Below are positions 45,970 through 56,745 of a stretch of DNA of 64,000 nucleotides, piece after piece. The translations under genes and the position numbers were made by a program. Source of the DNA: Apoda limacodes (Eukaryota > Arthropoda > Insecta > Lepidoptera > Limacodidae); contig OX291550.1 of assembly GCA_946406115.1 (NCBI GenBank), positions 32,030,722 through 32,094,721 on the forward strand, given 5' to 3'. The notes beneath the pieces were generated by a model. The model saw nothing but the letters and a program-made list of their open reading frames with translations. It searched no databases and was not told where the DNA came from. How positions within the stretch are numbered: the first letter of the stretch is position 1; the number at the start of each line of letters is the position of its first letter.

Positions 45970-46870
45970 ACTCAATGCATCTGCTGGCTAGTTTAGACCA
46001 GCCTTTACGTATTGTATGAAAAATCGCCTAAATAAGTGAATTGCCTAATTCGCTTACGAGTTTCTTTTTCGGTATTTTTCTTTTCTAACACGTATATTAA
46101 TGGCTTATGGTCAGTATTTACTATGAATTCTAGACCTTCTATCATGTACCTATAGTGCTGTATCGCTAAGTAGCACACTAACAGTTATCTGTCATAGGTA
46201 GGTACTATACTTTCATATATATATATATAATATATACATATATATTCCAGTGGCTGACATTTTCCTGCTCTTATTGCAATACCGCTCCTACACAATCATT
46301 GGAGGCATATGTCATCAGCGAAATTGGTTCTGCTGATGGCTGTGTCACATGTTTACATTTTTTAAGGTTTTTTTCTTTATTCCGTTCTATTGCGGTTTTA
46401 TCTTTTTTCTTCCTGCTGTGTAAAAACTTATCCAATTCGGCTTGTTTTCGTGCTGCATAGGGAATGGGTGATCGATAGAAATTTAATATCCAAAAAATCT
46501 CCTTGACTGATTGACCGTTTTGCGTTTTTAGGAAGTCGTAACAGCCGGGATTTTGTTTTCCAGCGGTATCATACTTTCTGGTGTGACTTGGTATTCAAAA
46601 AACTCCATGTTTTTCTGCCCGAGGCTGCATTCTTGAAATGTTTCAAAAATGGCTCTCAAGTTTTTTTTATGTCCCGCTTTGCTTTTATTGGCTATGATGA
46701 CATCGTCTAAGTAACAGAAATAGAAGTCACTGTCGTAGCTTTCAACTTCTTTCGTGTCAGAGTGTCTGTCTGGCTTTCGCAAAAACTGGCGCTCCGTCGG
46801 TTACTATGTGATGTATACCGAATGATGCGAGACGGTTTCTTAAAGCATACTGGCTTGGTTATATCAGGGA
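45970..46870 (-). pseudogene. CsRn1-like RT and RNase H remnant (second copy)
   Basis: RT: DSDFYFCYLDDVIIANKS, with catalytic YLDD at 46713-46702, then NMEFFEYQVTPESM. The connection reads KEIFWILNFYRSPIPYAA. RNase H: PISLMTYASNDCVGAVLQ, where the usual DAS is YAS so a catalytic Asp is lost, and HYRYMIEGLEFIVNTDHK. A TA microsatellite (46215-46246) interrupts the RNase H. The front of the RT is badly damaged. Confidence 0.75.
46215..46246. repeat. (TA)n microsatellite
   Basis: Imperfect AT dinucleotide run inside the decayed RNase H region. Confidence 0.85.
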
Positions 46871-47470
46871 AACGACGAAGTAAATCATAATAGAGATGGT
46901 CCGCGGATACTGCACTTATTGAAGATCCATTTCATTTTACAATATTAGCTGCTAACTGTAACCTAGTTTTTTAGTCAATAAGCCTGCTATTTGCTAAGTC
47001 GACTAATAAATTATAATATGTTATAAAATCCGCGCCTATGATCGGTTGACCGACGTCAGCAATTACGAACGTCAAGTCGTAAGTTTAAGTTCAAAATTAA
47101 TGTTTTTACACCGAATGTTCGTATTTCTGTACCGTTCACCGCGTAAAGTTTCTGTACCGTTCACTGCGTAAAGTTTCTGTACCGTTCACTGCGTAAAGTT
47201 TCTGTACCGTTCACCGCGTAAAGTTTCTGTACCGTTCACTGCGTAAAGTTTCTGTACCGTTCACTGCGTAAAGTTTCTGTACCGTTCACTGCGTAAAGTT
47301 TCTGTACCGTTCACTGCGTAAAGTTTCTGTACCGTTCACTGCGTAAAGTTTCCCGTGTTCATATCACCCATTTTTTTATTTACCAATTTTTTTTCTGCCG
47401 CGATGTGTTGACGCCTGTTTCAATCAAAAATCGTAGCCCATTGTCTCTGTCTTATATTATATTATTAGGC
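46871..47470 (-). pseudogene. CsRn1-like retropepsin remnant expanded by a tandem repeat
   Basis: The minus strand reads GLRFLIETGVNTSRQ (Asp of the DTG triplet replaced by Glu), then a 25-bp repeat array at the position of LYAVNGTE, then TEIRTFGVKTLILNL, FVIADVGQPIIGADFI and YYNLLVDLANSRLID. The equivalent segment in the first copy (LYAANGSKIKTY) has no expansion. One reading phase of the array contains a TGA, so it cannot be translated through. Confidence 0.75.
47124..47348. repeat. 25-bp tandem repeat, exactly 9 copies
   Basis: Unit TTTCTGTACCGTTCACTGCG followed by TAAAG. Nine units without any indel; the only variable site is C or T after TTCAC, in the order C T T C T T T T T. Single-copy flanks are the decayed retropepsin. 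The repeat unit is the coding segment for LYAVNGTE, read on the minus strand. Confidence 0.95.
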
Positions 47471-47509
47471 GGTTGTTGCTTATTGTAGTACAGTTGTCTA
47501 CCGCCGACT

Positions 47510-47700
47510 GTTTGTCAGCCGCCAGGTTGTCTAAAATAATAACCGGCGCGGGCCGCTACGTCCGCAACTCCACCGTCGCTAGAGACACCAAAACCGAATC
47601 ACTCACAGAGTTTATATCTGGTTTGTCCAAGCGCCTCTTTGATCGGGCTGACAACAGCCACCACATACACCTCAGGGGCATCGCATTGATTGACAGGCCA
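47510..47700 (+). mobile_element. Jockey-like LINE C-terminal fragment
   Basis: The plus frame contains GAGRYVRNSTVARDTK, TEFISGLSKRLFDRADNS and HHIHLRGIALIDRP, the tail of jockey-type ORF2 (compare APWYVRN-type motifs). The surrounding frame from 47473 to 47763 is open but its start is not a gene start. No other domain attached. Confidence 0.6.
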
Positions 47701-47763
47701 TTGATACACTTATCTAAAAATGCTTTTCAGTGGACGTGTTGGTCAATTTTTCAAGTGTTTTAA

Positions 47764-48042
47764 TGTAAAAACAATTGATATAGTGATTTCCTAAATGGGA
47801 AAAAACGACTAAAACATTTGTTAGTGGCATTGTTAACTTAAGTTATAAAAAGTGCGCAAAAAAAATGAGTGTTAAATAAGTAAAATTTCAAATATTAGTG
47901 CAAAAATTTTGCGTTACTGTCAAAAGAAATTAAATGTATTAATTCGTGTTTGAACTTTGGACTCATTAGTGACCGCCTTGCCTGTTACTAATTACCTCGT
48001 CCAAGTACTTTACTTTTTTAAACAGTAATTTTAAATGACAGA
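47764..48042. other. AT-rich spacer, no gene seen
   Basis: No coding sequence, repeat or regulatory site recognised. Confidence 0.5.
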
Positions 48043-48106
48043 GTGGCTCAGCCGTTGAGGTGCGGAAGTTCGACCGTTGATTCCGTAGTACTGTGGGTTC
48101 AATTTT
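48043..48106 (+). repeat. tRNA-like sequence, probable SINE head
   Basis: TGGCTCAGCCGTTGAGG (A-box-like, from 48044) and GGTTCAATTTT (B-box-like, 48096-48106) have tRNA order and spacing, followed by a T-rich stretch. The arms do not fold into a clean tRNA, so a tRNA-derived SINE is likelier. Confidence 0.4.
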
Positions 48107-48204
48107 GGACTTGATAATTGACTTTGTTTTTTAAATTATTATTTTAGTCAGCAGAACAAGACCATCGTTAAGGAAAGCCGTTGCCTTTACCTTTTAACTG
48201 TGTC

Positions 48205-49110
48205 ACACATTCCGTTGAGTGCAGAGCATAAGATAACCGATCAATTTGGTAAAAACGTAACACTAGTTTTCTTAACTTCTGGTTTCAATCGAGTCTTGTT
48301 GACTTCTGTCGTAGTTTATATTTATTTACTATTTGCTATTTGTTATATAAATTAGCTATATTTGCCTTACAATGTCGAAAGACGGTGAAAGATCAAGTTT
48401 GAAGGATTTACAACTAAAACGCGCACCATCAAACACTACCCTCAGCTTAGTGGATTCACTGTTTTCTTTCAAGACAGCGTGATGACATAAAAAATATGAT
48501 TGATTTGGTATAGATGTATCAGATTAGCTGAGAATCAGAATTCCACCCCAAAGTGACGAAATAACTAAAAGAATATTACTTTCAGATTCTTTCAAAATTT
48601 TTGACCCATTAGGCTTATTAAGCCCGTGCATAAGCTTACCCAAAATTTTACTTCAAAAATTATGGTTAGAGGGCGTAGAATGGGATGAACCAATAACAAA
48701 GGAAATCAAAGATGAGTGGTGCGAGATATCTACTAACTTCTGTGCACTGACGAAAATGCAAATTCCTCGTAGAGTTCTCTGTGACACTCCAAAGGTCGTG
48801 GAGCTCCATAGTTTTAGTGATGCCTCGCAAAAGGCTTACGGCGCTTGTATTTATATAAGGTCGCTCAATGACAGTAATAATGTCACTGTGAGGTTACTAT
48901 GTGCCAAATCTAAAGTAGCGCCTCTAAAGCCTACTTAGCGCTCTGTGCTGCCGTTCTGTGCGCAAAGCTTTGCAAAAAGGTTCTTGAATCCATACGGTAC
49001 ACTATGTCACATTTTGTACATTGGTGCGACTCTACTGTGGTTTAAGGGTGGATAAATGGTTGTTGTACACCTTTGGTAACAAAAGTAGATTGGCTACCAC
49101 AATCTTAGAG
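48205..49110 (+). mobile_element. BEL/Pao retrotransposon remnant, internally deleted
   Basis: An LTR-end or leader sequence, then ATG at 48372 (MSKDGERSSLKDLQLKRA, a gag start), then a jump into pol: PQSDEITKRILLSDSFK, IFDPLGLLSPCISLPK, QKLWLEGVEWDEPITKE, MQIPRRVLCDTPKVVEL and FSDASQKAYGACIYIRS, VRLLCAKSKVAPLK. This is the BEL/Pao segment after the RT, including the RNase H start DAS, and VHWCDSTVVLGWIN near 49020. Protease, RT core and integrase are missing. Confidence 0.75.
48211..48425 (+). repeat. Left arm of an inverted repeat (BEL leader)
   Basis: GAGTGCAGAGCATAAGATAA through to GATCAAGTTTGAAGGAT recurs as its reverse complement at 50465-50675 with few differences and a 5-base deletion (GGTGA) after the gag start. 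Both arms are the same BEL leader and gag-start segment in opposite orientation. Confidence 0.85.
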
Positions 49111-49239
49111 TGCGCGAAACCTTTCTACTCTCCGATTTTCTGGATTACAGGCTTCTATGATGGCCGTAGACAGAAGAACTTAATTATTATTTTCCTTACA
49201 GAAAGCTACAACAGGATCGTTTTCCATCTTCGATTCTAT

Positions 49240-50490
49240 GCTGCAGTTCACAGAAGTACTAGGATTATGAAGTAGAGTATTATGGTTTTGGTTGCATTGA
49301 CGACAGGGCCCCATACGACATTCGCGAACAGGATGCCCTTGTCTTAGACTATTTTGACATAGTTTGTATTTAGATACTAATAATTTTTCTTGGTTGTTTT
49401 TAGACTTTAAAATGTCACAATCATAAATTTTATGATTGCCGTTTCATATAATGCAAAGATAATAATTATTTGAATGACTTTGTTTTGAAGTTGCAAAAGA
49501 ATTTGTTTGTTGATTACGATTTATTTTAAAATTATTATTTTGAATGTTAGAGCATAAGGTATTAGAAGCAAGTTGATTTTTGCTATTAAATGTTGGTAAA
49601 GGTTTTGAATTATAATTTTATTTATTACCAGCGTTAAATTTGTTACGATTTAAAGCTTCTAACACGTGTGCGCGATCAATCAAAAAAATTTTGAATTGAT
49701 CTAAAGTAGGGTTTTATTATGCAATTTAGAAGACGATATAAATATTATCAAGATATCTCATCGGTTAGTAGGCTGGCCTAGGCTAGTGAGCGCGCGAAGA
49801 TTTTTAGTGACGTGGTCAACTAGAAAACGTAATGAATTTTCAGACACGGGGTAAAGGTTGAATATTAAATAATGAATCTAAATGGTGATCGATAAGCAAT
49901 CTTTCATTATCGTACCTATCACAAAGCAACTTCCAAGCTGCCTTATAATTGTCCGTCGACACTTCGAGATTTGAAATGATACGTCCCGCATTGCCTTCGA
50001 GGTACGATATCAAATAATGAAATTAATGTATTTCTGTAATTTGTTTGTTGTTATGAACCAAATTGATAAATGTGTCGCGGAACTTAAGCTAACGAAAATA
50101 TGCGCTGTCAAATTTCGAAATTTGTATATTTGGTAATTTGATACCTAAATCAAATTCAGAACTATCATTTAATATTGATTTTTGCCGCCTTTCTTCATTA
50201 CTGAAGGAATGGTAATTTTTAATAAATGTGTTAGTTTTTGCTATATTTTGAATAATATCAGACTCAATTAGTTCTCTCTCGTCGTTTTCGAGCAAAATAT
50301 TTTCAGAATTGAATACCTCTATCTCAGTTTGCAACTCATCACATCTTGTAGGTAGACAAAATTTCAAACTAATTGACCTTTAAAGTTAATTCGCAATTTC
50401 TATATCTGTAAGTTCGGTTTTCTTACTTGTTTTGTCCAAATAAAATTTAAATCTAGTTATTTGTCTGCGTTTTAGTTGTTAATCCTTCAA
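49240..50490 (-). pseudogene. BEL/Pao gag remnant
   Basis: Read downwards from the gag start near 50513: ERELIESDIIQNIAKTNTF, FDLGIKLPNIQISKFDSA, KFRDTFINLVHNN, ISYLEGNAGRIISNLEVS and KLLCDRYDNERLLIDHHL. Two zinc knuckles of BEL type follow: HKIYDC and CQNSLRQGHPVRECRMG with CRQCNQNHNTLLH near 49290. Stops and a frame change (50100) are present. Gag would form the particle. No pol follows; the sequence meets the opposing BEL copy near 49240. Confidence 0.78.
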
Positions 50491-50675
50491 ACTTGATCTT
50501 TCGACATTTTAAGGCAAATATAGCTAATTTTTATAACAAATAGCAAATACTAAATAAATATAAACTACGACAGAAGTCAACAAGACTCGATTGAAACCAG
50601 AAGTTAATAAAACTAGTGTTACGTTTTTAGAAAATTGATCGCTTATCTTATGCTCTGCACTCACCGAAATGTGTG
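50465..50675 (-). repeat. Right arm of the BEL inverted repeat
   Basis: Reverse-complement partner of 48211-48425. On the minus strand its ATG (50513) opens MSKDQV and then a TGA: the 5-base deletion shifts the gag start. Confidence 0.85.
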
Positions 50676-52265
50676 GGTGAAGCTGAGATGGAGCTGGTTT
50701 GCTGCGTATGCTCCCGGCGGCGGTGCGGTCGGCCGTACGTTTGGTTCGCTAGCAGTAGCAGCGTTAGACAAACAGCATCTGAATCTGTTCGGCGGAATGC
50801 GTTGAGAAAAACGTAAAATACGCCAAATATTCTTTTCGTGTAAATGACTATGAACCACAGATAAGTATAAGTAGAGGTAATTTTTTACTTCTCTGCAACA
50901 CAACAATTTTACATGAAATAAATTGTAATGGACAGAGAAAAATCTCTTTATACACAGATGCTATTCAGAAATTGGTGCAAAACGCTAATTTTACCTTAAA
51001 AAAAATATTTAACGTAATATTTTACACCATACAAATACACCATTACAGAACGTAAACAAAAGATTTAGACCAATTCAGACAAATGAATAACAGGAAACAA
51101 CAATTTTTTTTAATGAAAATATTGCCAGACTTAAAAAAAGTACTCCCAAAAACTAACGCTAGATTGAGTTCCTAATATTTTTGTGGTTACCTATTTCAAT
51201 GCGCGATCGCACAATTTTAGGGATGTGAAATGAGAACGAGAGAGCATTAATATTTTTACCTTCCTGAAGTAATAAATAGTTAATATAAAATACTAATTTA
51301 AAATTTAATACTTATTTTTCTTCACAAAATGTAATGAACTGGCAAATTATCTACCAAGCACAAGTGGATGGCTTTGTTTATGGGTTTTATTTAGGTATTA
51401 CTTATAAGGTACATGGATATTTTTGTTAGGTAATAGTGATTTAAGATGGCTGCAGGAGAACAATGGAATGGCCCTTAACTCACGAAATTGAAGTCACTGT
51501 CCAGCAATCCACAACGATACTTTAGATGTTTCGTTGTCCGGGCAATCGATTGTCTTCTATATAAATGATTAGCTCCAAACTCCTTTGTAACTTGAATTTA
51601 AGTTTTCTTTGTAACACGTGGATAAAAAGGGTTTCTCCAAAAATTGCTATTTTTCTCTTGTAATGTGATGTCACGGTCGCCAAAATTATCTTGTTTTAGC
51701 ACAGGAATGGAATTTCTTTACTGAAACTCAAAGATTTCTTCGGATTTATGATTTTATTGAATTTTACATTAAGTTGGCTTGATGACCAGTTTTTGATTGA
51801 TGAGAAACATTTTAGTACAATATTATTCTCCCTATATCTATAAAAATATAAGAAATTCGATGATGAAGTTTATTACATTATACGACTAAATTGCTTGTTG
51901 CAAAGTTGTAGGAACTCCGAAAACTGCTACTTCTGAAACATGTTTTGACAATGTATTTTGCAATTGTGTTGTTTTGCTTCGTTTTATTTATTTTTAATCC
52001 ATTTTGCTTTGTTTGTTTCGTTTCGTTTTTATTTTGCTTTAATTCCATTTTAATTTTATTTTTATTACCATCTCATTATCGCTGAGTCGATAATATGTAT
52101 TGACCGCATAGGGACCTGATAAGGAGGTTCCCTTTTAATTTACCGGGAGTGTTTATTACCCCTGAGTTTCTGCCCGGGTCATTGAGGAAGGTAAATCCCC
52201 TTCCCCGACACCAGCACCTCAACACCCATAGGGTGAAAGAGAAGAAACCCACACGGCTCCAAGCC
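50676..52265. other. AT-rich spacer, no gene seen
   Basis: A GC-rich patch (50690-50790) next to the BEL leader may be part of its LTR. The rest is AT-rich without coding potential, recognised repeats or sites. Confidence 0.45.
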
Positions 52266-52269
52266 CATT

Positions 52270-53370
52270 CTCTTTGTGCGTAATATTCTCGTAAAAAGTT
52301 TATTTTCCAAGTTCAAAGTGTTTATGTGCTTGAAGAAAACAATTTCTGTGGGCGCTGTGTGTGCGTGGGCGGAAGAAGTTAGCTGCTTGTTGAGTCCAGC
52401 GTGGTTGCGCCTTCCCATTAAGCGCACACCTCCCAAACTAATTTTAGGTGACCTCAATTCAAAACACCAACAATGGGCTTCACGAATTTCATCAAAATCG
52501 GGTCGTGACCTAAAAGCAGATGCTGAGAACAAAGACTATTTAGTCATCGGTCCAGGTTCTCCTACGCACTACCCCACTACGGACAATCAGACGCTAGGCG
52601 TACTCGACATCATCTTAGCACATAAGATCAGCTGGCCAATCTCGTTAGAAGTTCTCCACGACACTGACACTCAGCATCTGCCAATCTTATTGGTCCTCGG
52701 AGTATCAGCAAGTGGTAAACCGCTTCCTGGGCCACGTAAAATTACCGACTGGGCCTACTTTCACCGAGCCATGCTAAACTACAAGCCCCCTGATGGAGGC
52801 ATCTCTACTCCCTTAGAAGTCGAAGAGGAAGTTAACACTTTCACAACTACCATTGCACAGGCTCTAAGAGAGTCCACTAAAATTTCAGCCACAACCTCCG
52901 GCAAACAACTCCTACGGGCGCACCTGCGCGCCAAAATAAAACCTAAGAGGAACCTGAGAAAACTCTGGTGCCGCACACGCTGCCCAGTAGTGAAGAGGAA
53001 CCTCAACAAAATTAACGCTGAACTACGGTCTGAAATCGCCAACTTTAGACAGCATTCGTGGGACCAAGTGATATTTAAAGCCAGTGAGGATGACACGTCA
53101 CTATATCGCTTGACCCGACAAATAACTAAAACTCCTACCCCAATCTGTCCTCTGATCGACTCTGCGGGCGTCCACCACTATCACGCAGAGGAACGTGCGG
53201 AACTACTAGCGGATCACTACTCACAGAACGCGTAGAGCAGTTTCTCGCGGCCTAAGCCCCACCACTCAGAGGTGATGACTATTTTATCCCCCCCAAAGAG
53301 GTTAGGAAGGAGGCTTCAAAACTCAATAAGCGTAAATCACCCGGCCCCGAGGGATTTCCTATGGTTTAAG
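52270..53370 (+). mobile_element. Jockey-like LINE fragment (endonuclease end and linker)
   Basis: An open frame at 52276-53235 has LILGDLNSKHQQWASR, LGVLDIILAHKISWP and DTDTQHLPILLVLG in the endonuclease C-terminal half. Then RKLWCRTRCPVVKRNLN, YRLTRQITKTPTPIC and EERAELLADHYSQ, the linker to the RT. After a TAG it continues KEVRKEASKLNKRKSPGP with an EGF box and stops near 53370. The first 20 residues or so of the frame are probably not part of the protein. Confidence 0.8.
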
Positions 53371-53459
53371 ATTTTACTAATTAATCCTATGGATCAAAAG
53401 GCGACAATACTTACAGATGCTACATCTGTAATGGACTAGTTTTGTGTAGCAGGTTAGAC

Positions 53460-54235
53460 TGCTCAGTGTTACCATGTAAATCGCTAATCAAAAGTGATTA
53501 TTGAAACAATATCTTTAACTACCCCTCTTATTAAAATTAATAAGCATCGATACCCTATCTGGTATAGAGCTGAACTAAAGAAATGTATTGCAGAGAAGGG
53601 TAAATATCACACTCGTTATAAAAAAATCAGTTACCCTAGGGATTACGATATCTTTACTATGCTTAGAGCGAGAAGTAAGAACATGATGAAGAGATGTTAT
53701 GATAAATACCTATCGAATGTTGAAAATTCTTGTTGTGACAACCCTAAAGCTTTTTGGAGACATGTAAATAGTAAAAAGTCTTACAACTCATTTTCACAGC
53801 ATATGTCATACTATGGTGTCTCTAGTTCTGATGGCCAAAAAATTTGTGAGTTGTTTTCCCAGTTTTTTAGTTCTGTGCATTCTGATTCCAAACTTTCTGT
53901 ACTCATTCAAAAAATACTATAAATTCAAATAATATTTTATCAATATCTTCTTTGTACATAAGCCGTGAATCAATTAAAACACGGTTAAGAAAACTTGATT
54001 GCAGCAAGGGCTCTGGTCCGGATGGTTTACCACCTTTTATAATAAAAAATTGCGTACATCTTTTATAATAGGTCACTGGCAAGAGGTAAGTACTATAAAA
54101 TTAATGATCATGTTTTGAAAAAAAAAGCTATTAAAGACCTCGGAGTTCATTTTGATAGTAAACTTACATTGAGGGAGCACTATGAATATATAATTAAAAA
54201 AGCAAATCAGATGCTCGGTTTTGTTAAAAAATTTC
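53460..54235 (+). mobile_element. CR1-group LINE fragment, internally deleted
   Basis: The frame 53494-53922 reads RYPIWYRAELKKCIAEKG, CYDKYLSNVENSCCDNPK and ELFSQFFSSVHSDSK. Then TRLRKLDCSKGSGPDGLP starts the RT. After about 54065 it jumps to the thumb: KKAIKDLGVHFDSKLTLRE and KKANQMLGFVKKF. The whole catalytic palm is deleted. Confidence 0.75.
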
Positions 54236-55600
54236 CGTTACCTAAAGAGACCAACCAAGCTAATCGAACCTTAAATACGGCTATCACTCCGGTATCAAAG
54301 GAAAACCCGCCTTCAATCCCTTTGCCTCGAAGGGTCCCCAGGATTAGAAATAGAGAGGTGAGGCCATTCTCACTCAGCCCAGCGTAAGACCCCACCGAGC
54401 GCACTCGGCCGGAGGCAAGGAACGCCATAGCTAATCGGTAGCAGTCACTGACTACGCCAGCTACAGCTGAGGTAGCCGTAAAGGCCCAACAAAACCCTTC
54501 GCAACCAGAAGAGATGGAAATTACTCCACCCTCACCTGCTGCACCTTCAACTTCAACTTACAGCTGAGGTAGCCGTAAGGGCCCATTAAAACTCTTCGTA
54601 ACTAGAAATGATGGAAATTACTACACCCTTACCTGCTGCACCTTCAACTTTAACTTCGGCAATGTCGTACGCACAGGCCACCAATTATTCGCCACAAGCG
54701 TCATCTCAATTTACAAATACTCAGCCGCCTAACAGCTCAAATGTTCAGCCAGTCCCCACCGCTTCCGCAGGCAACCAAAACAGGGTAAAAACAACCACCC
54801 GCCCATAATAGTAGAACTTCTGCCGCAATGGACAATGCATCTTAAGAAACTGCATTCCATTCTTGGCCACGCCCCCAACGCCCGCCCTTTTGGCAAAGGG
54901 GTGCGATTTTTTCCCAAATCCCCAAATGAGTATCGTGTGATAGCGTGATAGTGAAACTAGGCCATACAGTATCATGGTACTGTTACAGTTTAGACAGTGA
55001 TCGTCCACAAAAGATCGCCATAAAGGGGCATCCCCAAGATACATCCTTGGAAGAGATTGCGGAGGAGCTTTTTTTATCAAACTTCCCGATTTCTCATATC
55101 CGTCAGATCCCAGCGGTCAGAGGTCAACCCAATTGCAAAATAGGCATTCTATAGCCGACCTTCAAAGCTTATACGCAACCAACGAAATGTTAAGCGTGCC
55201 TGGCATCACGGTTGAGGCGTGGCGCACACGGCCGGGCTCAGAGCAATGTCATAGGCATTTGGCCACGCCTCCGCGAATTGTCAACGGCCAATCAAGTGCG
55301 TTCGTTGCGGCGGCGAACACCGGGCATCCGAATGCGACCGTAATACAGTAAGTCACATTGTGTTACTGGGCGCAACGAAACTCAGAGGTATAAACCTATA
55401 GACGAGACGATATTTCTCCCACTATTATTGCCTTTAGGGGAACGGCAGTACTAGTCCGTCGTGACCTCATCCATAAACTATTACCCCTACCCCTTTTTTA
55501 CATCCTCCTTGTCTATAGGTGTAGAACTTAAGTCAGGTTATGCTGAGCTTAAAGTCTTCGCTGCATATAAGCCACCTGCAACCCCCTTCGTTCTAATTGA
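54236..55600 (+). mobile_element. Jockey-like LINE 5' part: ORF1 and endonuclease start
   Basis: A Pro/Ser/Thr-rich ORF1 front (RTRPEARNAIANR, EEMEITPPSPAAPSTSTY), partly duplicated at 54500-54680, then the conserved ORF1 core KIAIKGHPQDTSLEEIAEEL and ISHIRQIPAVRGQPNCK (54945-55154) and broken zinc-knuckle sequence to 55360. The endonuclease start is visible as RGTAVLVRRDLIHKLLPLP and ELKVFAAYKPPA near 55440-55590. It may belong to the same family as 52270-53370. Several frame changes. Confidence 0.7.
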
Positions 55601-55639
55601 TTGGCAATATCTTTGCCGATGACTCATCCACACTAACCA

Positions 55640-56745
55640 CACATCCCATGTAATGTAAAAAACCATGACATTGTCTTATTTGCTGATGACACCTCTTTGC
55701 TTTTTAAAGTTAAGAGACGACAGACATATTATAATGAATTAAATAATGCCCTTTCTAAAATTGTAAATTGGTTTAACGCTAATAATTTGTTACTTAATGA
55801 AAAAAAAACCAAATGTGTAAAATTTACATTACCAAATGTTAGTCAGAGACAGACATGTATTAATATTAATGGCGAGCAATTAGAACTTGTTAATTCAACA
55901 GTCTTTATAGGCATAACGCTGAACTCCAAACATCAATTGGGTCCTCATATTCATAACCTAGCCATAAGATTTAGCTCTGCTGTGTATGCGATCAAGTAAA
56001 TAAGACACTGCAAAAATAGTACCTATATTTAAGCTATTTCTATAATGGCATATGGTATCTTATTGTGGGGTAGCGCTGCTGATGTAAATACAATATTGTG
56101 GGGTAGCGCTGCTGATGTAAATACAATATTGTGGGGTAGCGCTGCTGATGTAAATACAATATTGTGGGGTAGCGCTGCTGATGTAAATACAATATTGTGG
56201 GGTAGCGCTGCTGATGTAAATACAATATTGTGGGGTAGCGCTGCTGATGTAAATACAATATTGTGGGGTAGCGCTGCTGATGTAAATACAATATTGTGGG
56301 ATAGCGCTGCTGATGTAAATACAATATTTGTGTTACAAGAACGAGCAATTCGTGCTATTTATAAATTAGGATCCAGGATATCTTTGAGGAATAGGTTTAG
56401 GGAAGTAAAAACTTTAGCGTCGCAGTACATGTAAGAAAATCTTTTATGTGTTCATAAAAATATTAATAGTTTCAGCAAGAAAATTGACGTTCACAAAGTA
56501 AATACTAGAGGTAAAAATAAGCTGTTGGTGCATGATACACGTCTACACAAAATTAGTAACTCTTTTATGGGGCAATTTATACACTTTTACAACAAAGTTC
56601 CTAATTTTATTCAAAAGCTATCAGTAAATTTAAATCTTTTATCAAACTTTGTACAGCGTACTAGAAAATTTCAGACTATAAGAATGATAAAAATCCATGG
56701 GACTGAAGATGGTCAATTACAGGACGCACAGGTAAACCGGCAATA
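55640..56745 (+). mobile_element. CR1-like LINE RT fragment carrying an in-frame repeat
   Basis: RT box [17 protein letters not shown] (FADD near 55685), IVNWFNANNLLLNEKKT, INGEQLELVNSTVFIGITL and IRFSSAVYAIK to a stop at about 56000. After a frame change comes AYGILLWGSAADVNTI, tandemly repeated, then VLQERAIRAIYKLGS and, after a stop, LLVHDTRLHKISNSFMG and FYNKVPNFIQKLS. Only the 3' half of ORF2 is present. Confidence 0.82.
56063..56326 (+). repeat. 33-bp tandem repeat, 8 copies, in frame
   Basis: Unit encodes LWGSAADVNTI (11 codons). Seven identical-protein copies and a last one with Gly-to-Asp (LWDSAADVNTI), no indel. Flanking motifs ILLWG and FVLQERAI show that the ancestral LINE had one copy. 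The frame is open across the array on the plus strand and also on the minus strand. Confidence 0.96.

Larger units (their letters stand above)
41830..47470 (-). mobile_element. Second CsRn1-like Ty3/Gypsy copy, split
   Basis: Minus strand: protease 47470-46870, RT and RNase H 46870-45970, then about 3.3 kb of foreign and AT-rich sequence, then integrase 42680-41860. The protein motifs parallel those of the copy at 1-2901. Sequence 41545-41830 may be its 3' end. LTRs were not identified. Stops and frame changes throughout. Confidence 0.75.

Noticed and set aside
47473..47763. Independent gene starting at 47473
   Set aside because: Only the middle resembles anything, a jockey-type LINE C-terminus; the start is not a gene start.
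50690..50800. GC-rich host exon next to the BEL leader
   Set aside because: No frame with family resemblance or splice sites; position suggests LTR sequence.
56040..56348. Minus-strand repetitive protein opposite the 33-bp array
   Set aside because: A shadow of the in-frame plus-strand repeat within a LINE RT.
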